A DNA stretch of 33,007 nt, taken from CAZNDN01 sp964571815 (GTDB lineage Bacteria > Fibrobacterota > Chitinivibrionia > Chitinivibrionales > WJKA01). Shown here one piece after another: positions 1-7,130 of this stretch (position 1 is the first letter of the stretch; every line of letters begins with the position of its first letter). Position numbers and translations under genes: made by a program. The stretch lies in the NCBI GenBank assembly GCA_964571815.1, contig CAZNDN010000032.1:1-33007 (forward strand). The letters are read 5' to 3'. The notes under the pieces are model-generated. The model saw only the letters and a list, made by a program, of their open reading frames with translations. It was not told the origin of the DNA and ran no database searches.

Positions 1-23
1 CGGAGGAGAACCGGAAGGTTCGA

Positions 24-3000
24 TCAGGCCGCGTGCCGCAGTGCCTCCTCAAGCCGCACCGCAACCACGGCGGATACGGCCGCTTCCTGCTGCGTGACCC
101 CGTAGAGCACGTCGGCCGCCTCCATGGTGCGCTTGTTGTGGGTAACGATAATAAACTGTGTCTGTTCGCAGAAGTCCCTGACTACGCGCACGAACCTCTC
201 TATGTTGGCATCGTCCAACGGCGCGTCAAGCTCATCCAGAATACAGTAGGCCGACGGTTTCACCATATAGAGCGCAAAGAGCAGCGATATGGCCGTCATC
301 GCACGCTCTCCTCCCGAGAGTAGCGACACCCCTCTCATTTTCTTGCCGCCGGGCCGGGCGTTGATACCGATCGTGGCCTCGAGCGGGTCCACCCCTTCCT
401 CCAGAGTCAAGTGGGCCTCGCCTCCCTCAAAAAGTCCGGTGAACATACGGGCAAAATTCCCCTTCACTATTTCGAACGTCTCCAGAAATTTTGCCCGTGC
501 CTCCTTATTCAACTTCTTGATAGCCCTGTCAACGTCGTTGCAGGCCTTTTCCAGGTCGTCACGTTGTGCGGTCAGAGCCTCCAGTTCCTTGTTCTTCGCT
601 TCGTACTCCTCGGGCGCCGCCATGTTGACTTCACCGGAAAGGCGATTCAGCCTCTCCTTGTACATGCGTATTGAGTTTTCCACTTCCCGATCTTCCTCTT
701 CGACCACGGGCAGCTCATCGGGAGGTGAGGTAAGATCGATACGATACGCCTCGAAAATCTTCTCGCGAATGCTCCGCATCTGCTCTTCGGCCCGCGTCTG
801 TTCGTTGCGCAGCGAGAAGAGCCTTCCGGACAAGGATTCAGACTGACGCTGGTCTTCCCTGACTTTCGTGCGTATTCGTTCCATTTCGGCCAGAAGTGTG
901 TTGTATTCCTCACGAATCGCGGCATGTTCCCGCTGAAGTTCCTCACGCCCCTTTTTCAGTTCTTCAAGCGACTCCCGTGCATCGGCGATACGCAACTGCA
1001 ACTCGTCGATACGAGCGGTGGTCCGGTGTTTCTCTTCGAGCCCCCCTTTGTTCTTCTCTCCAAGTTGCGCAACCTCCCTCGAGAGGTTCTCCAGGTCGGT
1101 GGTTCCCTGGTTGATCTTATGTTCGTCACCCTGGATACGCAACTGGGCATTCGTTACGTTTTGGGCAAGTTCCGCCCGTTGCTGCTCCATCGAGGCTACC
1201 GCCTCCTTTGCCCGCGCCAAAGCCTCGTCAAGCTCCTCCCCGCGATTGGTCAGGACCGTCAGGTGCTCTTCGGCCTCTTTCACCTGCTGCTCCAGATTCT
1301 CGATCTCGCGCGAGGTATCGCCGAGATTCCGGCGAACCTGACGTTCTCTCTCCCCGACCGACTCCATCTGGTTCTGATAGTGGAGAATATGCGTCTCGTG
1401 TTCCTGTCGGCGTCGTTGTCCGGCGCTCAGCCGTGAATTCACTTCGGAGAGTGCAACTTTTGCCTCGTCGCGGGTGATAATGCAGTTTTCCTTGTCGTTG
1501 ACTACCTCCCGGTACTGTCGGCCGAAGGTTTCAATTTCCTTCGGCAGGCTGTCGAGGCGTTGTTTGCGGGTAAGGATCCCCGGACGAGACTCTCCGGAAC
1601 GACCGGCAATCACGCTGCCATTCGGCAAACACGTCACTCCGTCGGGCGAAGCGTATATGGTGCCGTTGCGAGACATTGCGGAGAGTTCCATCGCTTCGCG
1701 GGCCGAGCGGCAGATGACCACATTGCCGAAGAGGTGGTCCATCACCGTCTTGTAGGAATCGTCGCAGTCGACCGCATCGCGCAACAGGCTGGTACCCTCT
1801 CCGACTTCCTCGACCGGGTGAGCCTGCTTGCGGCTGAGCCGCTCCAGTGAAAGCAATCGCGCACATCCGGTTTCCTGTTCCTGCAGAAACCTCATTGCAC
1901 CCAGCAAGGCCTCGTCGGTATCGAACACCACGGTCTGTATCTCCTGAGCCATCACGCGCTCAGCCACCGAAGTTGCTTCGCTACTCTCAATTTGTACCAG
2001 GTCGGCTACCGCCCCCAGCTTCCCTCGCCCATCATGGGCAAGCAGCGCCTTGACACCGCTTTCGTATCCCTCGCGTTCCTCATCCAGCCCCCGGAGGAAA
2101 TCCAACTGGGAACGACAGGCGTCTATCCGGGCTTCGAGCTGCTTTTCGCGCTCGACCAACTCATGGTACCGACCGTCCTCTTTCTCGATTCGCTCCACAA
2201 GCTTTTCCCGCGACTTGATAAGATTCTCACATTCCGCGTCCACGTCCTGGAGCTGCCTGCGGCATTCATCCACGTGTTCCCGGCACTCCGTGTGCTGAAC
2301 CTCAAGCCGGGCAAGCTCCCGTTCGTCGCGGTCGCGTGATTCCAGTGCGGAGCGAAGGGTATGCTGCAGCCCGGCAATACTGTTTTTCCGATCTCCCACG
2401 GCATTGCTGTGATCGAGACGCTCCTGAGAAATACGGTCGGCATCAGACCGGCGAGCCTGGAGGTTCTGGTCGAAGGTCGCGAGTTCATCCTGGACTTTCA
2501 CCAGCATTTCGCGGTGACGATCCAGTTGGGACTGTGCCTCCACGAGCCCCTCCTCGATTTTCAAACGAAGCTCCTGTTTGCGCTGGATCTCCTCTCCACG
2601 GTGCCGGGCCTCCTGGTCGAGCCGATCGATGTTCTCCAGAAGGTGCTTTCGCGTTTCTTCGGACAGCGATATTTCCTTGTCGATCCCGACGATTTTCTCC
2701 TGTGCCCGGGCAACTCGCCCGCCGGCCTCCTGCAGGGCTTCCTCCTTTTTCACCATATCGAGGTTGCGTTTCTGTAAATCCGACTCGGCCGTCGAGATTC
2801 CGGCCTTGAGCGTCTCGAGCGAGGTTTCGATTTCTTCCACCCCGGCCCCCCGTTGTTTCACCGCCTCGTCAAGTTCGCGGAAATGTCGCCTCTCGTATCC
2901 CACCTCCAGTCTCTTGAGTTCATCGTGCCACGTCCGGTATTTCTTCGCCTTCCCCACCTGTCTGGCCAGCACCCGGACGTCGTGCGTCTTCGCCTGCACC

Positions 3001-3581
3001 TTATCGTTGATACGAAACAGGTCCTGACGGGTGTACTCAAGCTTGCGAAGGCTTTCCTTGCGACGCCGCTTGTACTTCCCGATCCCCGCCGCTTCTTCGA
3101 ACAGTATCCGCCGCTCTTCGGCCTTATCGCTGAGAATGCTGTCTATCATGTGGTTTTCTATAGTAGTATAGGCGTTGGAGCCGATACCGGTATCGACGAA
3201 CAAGCCTTGAATATCCCGCAAACGACACGGAACCTTGTTGAGACGATACTCGCTTTCGCCGCTGCGATAGAGCCTGCGGGTCACGGCAACTTCGCTGTAC
3301 TCAATGGGAAGTACCCCTCTGGTGTTCTCAATGACTATCGTCACTTCGGCCATGTTCAAAGGCTGTCTCTGCAGGGTTCCGGAAAAGATCACATCCTGCA
3401 TGCTGGTGCTGCGCAGGGCCGATGCTTTCTGTTCGCCGAACACCCACCTGATCGCATCCACCACGTTGCTCTTGCCGCAACCGTTGGGGCCGACGACGGC
3501 GGTAATCCCCTCCCCGAACTCAATATTCACTTTGTCGGCGAACGACTTGAACCCGAACATCCTCAGTTTGCGCAGAACCAT
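24..3581 (-). CDS. smc: Chromosome segregation ATPase Smc
   Basis: Full-length Smc of 1185 residues, the usual size for bacterial Smc, the core of the Smc-ScpAB condensin that compacts and resolves sister chromosomes. The N-terminal ATPase half has the Walker A motif GPNGCGKS (residues 31-38) and the C-terminal half has the ABC signature LSGGE (about 1088-1092) followed by the Walker B segment ILDELD. Between them lie two long, charged, Glu/Arg/Gln-rich coiled coils separated by a globular hinge around residues 505-650. The ATG at 3581 is preceded by AAGGAG eight bases upstream, which supports this start. A near-consensus promoter lies just upstream. The partner genes scpA and scpB are not in this window. 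Identification is secure; the protein appears intact, with its TGA stop at 24-26. Confidence 0.98.
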   Translation of the reverse strand: MVLRKLRMFGFKSFADKVNIEFGEGITAVVGPNGCGKSNVVDAIRWVFGEQKASALRSTSMQDVIFSGTLQRQPLNMAEVTIVIENTRGVLPIEYSEVAVTRRLYRSGESEYRLNKVPCRLRDIQGLFVDTGIGSNAYTTIENHMIDSILSDKAEERRILFEEAAGIGKYKRRRKESLRKLEYTRQDLFRINDKVQAKTHDVRVLARQVGKAKKYRTWHDELKRLEVGYERRHFRELDEAVKQRGAGVEEIETSLETLKAGISTAESDLQKRNLDMVKKEEALQEAGGRVARAQEKIVGIDKEISLSEETRKHLLENIDRLDQEARHRGEEIQRKQELRLKIEEGLVEAQSQLDRHREMLVKVQDELATFDQNLQARRSDADRISQERLDHSNAVGDRKNSIAGLQHTLRSALESRDRDERELARLEVQHTECREHVDECRRQLQDVDAECENLIKSREKLVERIEKEDGRYHELVEREKQLEARIDACRSQLDFLRGLDEEREGYESGVKALLAHDGRGKLGAVADLVQIESSEATSVAERVMAQEIQTVVFDTDEALLGAMRFLQEQETGCARLLSLERLSRKQAHPVEEVGEGTSLLRDAVDCDDSYKTVMDHLFGNVVICRSAREAMELSAMSRNGTIYASPDGVTCLPNGSVIAGRSGESRPGILTRKQRLDSLPKEIETFGRQYREVVNDKENCIITRDEAKVALSEVNSRLSAGQRRRQEHETHILHYQNQMESVGERERQVRRNLGDTSREIENLEQQVKEAEEHLTVLTNRGEELDEALARAKEAVASMEQQRAELAQNVTNAQLRIQGDEHKINQGTTDLENLSREVAQLGEKNKGGLEEKHRTTARIDELQLRIADARESLEELKKGREELQREHAAIREEYNTLLAEMERIRTKVREDQRQSESLSGRLFSLRNEQTRAEEQMRSIREKIFEAYRIDLTSPPDELPVVEEEDREVENSIRMYKERLNRLSGEVNMAAPEEYEAKNKELEALTAQRDDLEKACNDVDRAIKKLNKEARAKFLETFEIVKGNFARMFTGLFEGGEAHLTLEEGVDPLEATIGINARPGGKKMRGVSLLSGGERAMTAISLLFALYMVKPSAYCILDELDAPLDDANIERFVRVVRDFCEQTQFIIVTHNKRTMEAADVLYGVTQQEAAVSAVVAVRLEEALRHAA

Positions 3582-3643
3582 GAAGGCAACTCCTTCTTCT
3601 CGCCGAAAGGTCTAACACTACAGGTAGATTATCAGGACACTTG

Positions 3644-3672
3644 AAGATACAATATATTGGGCTTAATGTCAA
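3644..3672 (-). promoter_or_regulatory. Candidate sigma70-type promoter of smc
   Basis: On the minus strand a perfect -35 box TTGACA (3667-3672) is followed after exactly 17 bases by TATCTT (3644-3649). Transcription would begin near 3637, giving a leader of about 56 nt before the smc ATG at 3581. It is a sequence match only, but position, spacing and orientation all fit. Confidence 0.6.
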
Positions 3673-3722
3673 GATCGAATATTCGCGGAGGCTACGGGGT
3701 CCCGACACCCTCCGAAAACCGC

Positions 3723-3752
3723 TTGCCGTTGGGGGCGCCGAGATGGTATACT
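3723..3752 (+). promoter_or_regulatory. Candidate promoter for the PKD-domain gene
   Basis: TTGCCG (3723-3728) and TATACT (3747-3752) are separated by 18 bases on the plus strand. A start near 3759 would give a leader of about 85 nt before the GTG at 3844. It diverges from the smc promoter about 50 bases away, so the two may share a regulatory region. Confidence 0.4.
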
Positions 3753-3843
3753 ATCAATTGCGGCGGGACGGCAAGCGTGCCGGTCAGATGCGGCAAATAT
3801 TATATTGGGAGTTCAAGGTTTGTGAGTTGAACGATAGGAAGAC

Positions 3844-4488
3844 GTGTTTTCTCACCATTGGAAAGAGGTACCGCTTCTCATTCCGGCCGCCGCGGTTGCA
3901 GTCTTCTCCGGTCGACCCGCCTCATGTGACGGTCTCCCTTCAGCAAAGATACGCGAGAGCATAATTTGTTGCCCGTTGGATTCTGTAACGCTTGATGGGT
4001 GGGCAAGTATTGACCCGGGAGGAGAGGTGGTGCAGTGGGTGTGGGATGTTGACGGGGACGGGAAGACCGACTATTCCTCGGACCGGGGTGAATACCGAAT
4101 GACGGCGCCGCGTCGTCCGGGTTCGTACCGTGTGACCCTTCGGGTCCGCGACAACGACAACAACTTTTCGGCCCCGGACAGCGCCACGCTTCATGTGATG
4201 AACGGCCAACCGCAGGTTGATCCGGGTCGGGACATTACGGTCAAGGTAGGAACACGTGTGTTGTTCCGGCCCACCGTAACATCTCACTGCAGCACGATTC
4301 TGCGATATGAGTGGGATTTAGACGATGACGGGACATCGGAGTACTCTTCGCGCACCGACGGCAACACTTCGCAGATATATCATCGCGCGGGACGCTATCG
4401 CGCGCGGTTGAGAACGAGAGACTCTTTCGGCCGGGAGACGGGTGGGCTGCGTATCATCACGGTTTCCGGCCGGCACGAGGGCACGTAA
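3844..4488 (+). CDS. Small secreted protein with two PKD-like domains
   Basis: A 214-residue protein starting at GTG, with an AGGA-type Shine-Dalgarno a few bases upstream. Residues 1-28 have a short charged stretch followed by a hydrophobic run (VPLLIPAAAVAVF), which fits an export signal. Two PKD/immunoglobulin-like beta-sandwich repeats follow, about 45-117 and 122-207. Each has the typical core, WVWDVDGDG in the first and YEWDLDDDG in the second, then a Y-x-V/A-x-L-R strand. The Asp-rich D-x-D-x-D-G loops look able to bind calcium, as in other PKD domains. Such domains are usually adhesive or structural modules of surface proteins. Here they are nearly the whole protein, with no catalytic domain or recognisable anchor. 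The gene is divergent from smc and precedes the cold-shock gene. Family assignment is good; the cellular role is unknown. Confidence 0.75.
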   Translation: MFSHHWKEVPLLIPAAAVAVFSGRPASCDGLPSAKIRESIICCPLDSVTLDGWASIDPGGEVVQWVWDVDGDGKTDYSSDRGEYRMTAPRRPGSYRVTLRVRDNDNNFSAPDSATLHVMNGQPQVDPGRDITVKVGTRVLFRPTVTSHCSTILRYEWDLDDDGTSEYSSRTDGNTSQIYHRAGRYRARLRTRDSFGRETGGLRIITVSGRHEGT

Positions 4489-4735
4489 GCGGGTTCCGGC
4501 GAGTGGGTGTGCCGGGAACACGGCGGGTATGTAGGCGGCATTTTGCTGCATTACGTAAAGGAGGACGGCTTCCTGAGATGCGCACGACGGCTGTTTCCGT
4601 CTCTTATTCACCGTTTGGCGGCGGATGGGAGAGGAATTCCGGCGAGGTGCAGGGGGTTGGATGTGTGACGGCGCGTCCTGCTCCGAGGGAAGCCGAGATT
4701 TCAGTTTCAACTTAACAGATGGGGGTTTGTGCGTT

Positions 4736-4948
4736 ATGGCAGACCGAGAGACCGGAACCGTCAAGTGGTTCAACAATTCTCGCGGCTACGGATTTATCGG
4801 CCGTGAGGAGGGAGAAGACGTCTTCGTACATTTCAGATCGATCGAAGGCGACGGCTACCGCACTCTTGAACAGGGTCAGCAGGTAGAATTCACCGTAACC
4901 CAGGGCCAGAAGGGACTCCAGGCCGAGCAGGTTGTTGTGCTCTCCTGA
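4736..4948 (+). CDS. Cold-shock domain protein (CspA family)
   Basis: A 70-residue single cold-shock domain, the standard size for CspA-like RNA chaperones that melt secondary structure in mRNA. The RNP1-type motif GYGFI (residues 18-22) and RNP2-type motif VFVHF (29-33) carry the aromatic residues that stack on single-stranded nucleic acid. The domain begins with the usual GTVKWFN. I place the start at the ATG at 4736, directly before this domain; a longer in-frame reading from 4625 adds Cys/Ser-rich sequence unlike any family member. About 250 bases separate it from the PKD gene, enough for a long regulated leader, though I could not define its structure. A strong terminator at 5021-5053 closes the transcript. 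Which csp paralogue it is cannot be decided. Confidence 0.95.
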   Translation: MADRETGTVKWFNNSRGYGFIGREEGEDVFVHFRSIEGDGYRTLEQGQQVEFTVTQGQKGLQAEQVVVLS

Positions 4949-5020
4949 GGTTACATTCATGTAAGGGCGTTTCGAGAAATCGGAAATCAATCTCGAGACG
5001 AAGAGTGGGTTAGCTCTTTC

Positions 5021-5053
5021 AACGGCGCCGGAGGTTCGGCGCCGTTTCTTTTT
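5021..5053 (+). terminator. Rho-independent terminator after the cold-shock gene
   Basis: Perfect 10-bp inverted repeat AACGGCGCCG (5021-5030) and CGGCGCCGTT (5037-5046) around a 6-base loop, running into TTTCTTTTT (5045-5053). It lies 73 bases past the csp stop codon and ends that transcription unit before parE. Confidence 0.9.
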
Positions 5054-5176
5054 GGCTCGACGCACCGGAATCCGTCTTCGACCGCAAAGCTTCGTGCGGC
5101 TGCCCGCTCTCGCTGCCTTGCTTCCCGATCCGACTGCCGTAGTTGCCGAGGCGCCGGCTCAGGTGCAAAGGTTTTT

Positions 5177-5193
5177 CGGCATACGATATGCCG
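5177..5193. promoter_or_regulatory. Perfect 7-bp palindrome upstream of parE
   Basis: CGGCATA, a 3-base centre (CGA), then TATGCCG: a perfect dyad of the size and symmetry of a dimeric repressor site. It lies about 50 bases upstream of the candidate -35 box and has no U-tract, so it is not a terminator. Function is inferred from shape alone. Confidence 0.25.
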
Positions 5194-5244
5194 CCGCGGC
5201 AAAGGCGTCTTCTCCGTACCACGTTTCCCTCACCGCGTCACAGC

Positions 5245-5274
5245 TTGTCCATTTGACCACAGCGCATGTATTTT
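5245..5274 (+). promoter_or_regulatory. Candidate promoter of parE-parC
   Basis: TTGTCC (5245-5250) and TATTTT (5269-5274) with an 18-base spacer. Transcription from about 5281 would leave a leader of about 47 nt before the parE ATG. The match is moderate. Confidence 0.35.
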
Positions 5275-5327
5275 CTTGCCTGAGATCAGTACTGGGCGGG
5301 TATCACAACCATTGGATCGTTCTCCCT

Positions 5328-7130
5328 ATGGCGAAGAAAAAGGCCTCTGTCGAATACGACGAAAGCAAAGTCAAGACTCTCAGCTCCCTGGAGCACATCC
5401 GTCTCCGAACCGGCATGTATATCGGGCGACTGGGCAACGGAGACAATCCCGACGACGGCATCTACGTCCTGCTCAAGGAGGTAATCGACAATTCGGTCGA
5501 TGAGTATATCATGGGCCACGGCAAGAAGATCGAGATCGGACTCGACGAAGACGTCGTGACGGTGCGGGACTATGGCCGCGGCATACCGCTGGGCAAGGTG
5601 ATCGAATGCGTTTCGGTGATCAACACCGGGGCGAAGTACAACGACGATGTTTTTCAGTTCAGTGTTGGACTCAACGGCGTCGGAACCAAGGCGGTCAATG
5701 CGCTGTCGTCCCATTTCAGGGTCGCTTCGTTCCGCAAGGGCGACTGCTTTGAAGCGGTGTTTTCGCGGGGCGAACTCAAGAAGAAGGGCAAGAGCAAGAA
5801 GTCATCTCAAGCCGATGGGACCTATATCGAATTCGTTCCCGACCCCGAGATTTTCGGCGAGTTCGCTTACAATTTCGAGTACATTGAGCACCGCCTCTGG
5901 AACTACGCGTATTTGAACAGCGGCCTGAAGCTCATTTTCAACAAGCAGAAATTCGAATCGAAGAACGGGCTTCTGGACCTGCTTGCCGCCGAGGTCGGCG
6001 ACAGCGCCCAGTACGATATTGCTCACTTCGGAAGCCGATTCCTGGAGTTTGCCTTCACGCATACGTCGAACTACGGCGAGACCTACTTTTCATTCGTAAA
6101 CGGACAGTATACCGCCGACGGCGGCACGCACCAGAGCGCCTTTCGGGAAGGTCTCCTGAAGGGGGTGAATGAGTTTTTCAAGAAGAATTTCAACGGTGTG
6201 GACGTTCGGGAAGGGGTGGCAGGAGCAGTGGCGGTCAAACTCAAGTCGCCGATTTTCGAATCCCAGACGAAGAACAAGCTGGGCAACACCGAAGTGAGGG
6301 GCTGGATCGTATCCGAAGTCAAATCGGCGGTGGTCGATTTTCTCCACAAGCACACCGAGGCAAGCCGTAAACTGGAAGCGAAGATCGTCCAGAACGAGAA
6401 GCTGCGCAAGGAACTCAATACCGTCAAGAAAGAGGCCAGGGAGGCGGCGCGCAAAATCGAGGTCAAGATCCCGAATCTGCGTGACTGCAAGCGGCATCTG
6501 GGGGACAAGAAACGCGGCGAGGAGTCGACCATTTTTCTCACCGAGGGTCAATCTGCGTCTGGTTCCATGGTCTCGGCCCGCGACGTGATGACCCAGGCAA
6601 TCTTCTCGCTCAAGGGCAAGCCGCAGAACGTCTTCGCGAAAAGTAAGGCGGCAATTTACAAGAACGAAGAGTTGTACAACATGATGATGGCGTTGGGGAT
6701 CGAAGGAGACCTTGAAAACCTGCGCTACAACCGGGTCGTGATCGCCACCGACGCCGACGTGGACGGGTTTCACATCAGGAACCTTCTGCTGACGTTCTTT
6801 CTCAACTATTTCGAGGAACTGGTCATAGCGGGTCATGTGTATATCCTGGAGACCCCGCTTTTCAGGGTACGCAACAAGAAAGAGACCCGGTACTGTTACA
6901 GCGCCGGGGAGCGTGACGCCGCGATGCAGGAGTTGTCGCATCCGGAGGTAACCCGCTTCAAGGGGCTTGGAGAAATATCGCCGAAAGAGTTCGGGCAGTT
7001 TATCCGCGAGGACATGCGCCTGCTGGAAGTCAACATGCGATCGATGAAAACGATTCGTAACACGCTCGAATTCTACATGGGGAAGAACACGCCCGAGCGG
7101 CGCGAATATATCATGGAGAACCTCGTCTAA
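5328..7130 (+). CDS. parE: Type IIA topoisomerase subunit B (ParE/GyrB-like)
   Basis: A 600-residue ATPase subunit of a type II topoisomerase, which with the next gene would decatenate or relax DNA. The N-terminal GHKL ATPase domain shows EVIDNSVDE (residues 51-59) and DYGRGIPLG. The C-terminal TOPRIM domain shows TEGQSASGSM, with the catalytic Glu, and DADVDGFHIRNLLL, with the metal-binding Asp residues. The opening EHIRLRTGMYIGRLG, the PDDGIYVLLKEV stretch and the compact length resemble Bacteroidetes ParE and the second GyrB-like protein of Chlamydiae rather than classical GyrB. I chose the ATG at 5328 because the domain starts right after it, although no clear Shine-Dalgarno precedes it. 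Its stop overlaps the next start (TAATG), indicating translational coupling. Whether the enzyme is topoisomerase IV or the cell's only such enzyme cannot be told from this window. Confidence 0.93.
   Translation: MAKKKASVEYDESKVKTLSSLEHIRLRTGMYIGRLGNGDNPDDGIYVLLKEVIDNSVDEYIMGHGKKIEIGLDEDVVTVRDYGRGIPLGKVIECVSVINTGAKYNDDVFQFSVGLNGVGTKAVNALSSHFRVASFRKGDCFEAVFSRGELKKKGKSKKSSQADGTYIEFVPDPEIFGEFAYNFEYIEHRLWNYAYLNSGLKLIFNKQKFESKNGLLDLLAAEVGDSAQYDIAHFGSRFLEFAFTHTSNYGETYFSFVNGQYTADGGTHQSAFREGLLKGVNEFFKKNFNGVDVREGVAGAVAVKLKSPIFESQTKNKLGNTEVRGWIVSEVKSAVVDFLHKHTEASRKLEAKIVQNEKLRKELNTVKKEAREAARKIEVKIPNLRDCKRHLGDKKRGEESTIFLTEGQSASGSMVSARDVMTQAIFSLKGKPQNVFAKSKAAIYKNEELYNMMMALGIEGDLENLRYNRVVIATDADVDGFHIRNLLLTFFLNYFEELVIAGHVYILETPLFRVRNKKETRYCYSAGERDAAMQELSHPEVTRFKGLGEISPKEFGQFIREDMRLLEVNMRSMKTIRNTLEFYMGKNTPERREYIMENLV

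Larger units (their letters stand above)
5054..5327. other. Leader region upstream of parE
   Basis: About 275 bases between the csp terminator and the parE start. An open frame continuous with parE runs back through it to 5052, but its residues resemble no topoisomerase N-terminus, so I treat it as non-coding. It contains a palindrome (5177-5193) and a possible promoter (5245-5274), listed separately. Confidence 0.5.

Noticed and set aside
289..3644. Several long plus-strand open frames across the smc gene, for example 289-846, 924-1436 and 2853-3644
   Set aside because: They lie antisense to an unmistakable Smc coding sequence and encode Arg/Ser/Pro-rich strings without domain patterns, as expected for shadow frames in GC-rich DNA.
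4493..4519. GTTCCGGC/GCCGGGAAC hairpin after the PKD gene
   Set aside because: The stem has a bulge and no T-tract follows; it may be chance structure.
4503..4715. A 70-codon frame before the cold-shock gene, with AAAGGAGG at 4557-4564 and an internal ATG at 4578
   Set aside because: The ribosome-site spacing is long (13 bases) and the residues resemble no protein; it is more likely part of the csp leader.
5052..5327. In-frame 92-residue N-terminal extension of ParE
   Set aside because: The sequence does not resemble any topoisomerase N-terminus and would begin inside the csp terminator.
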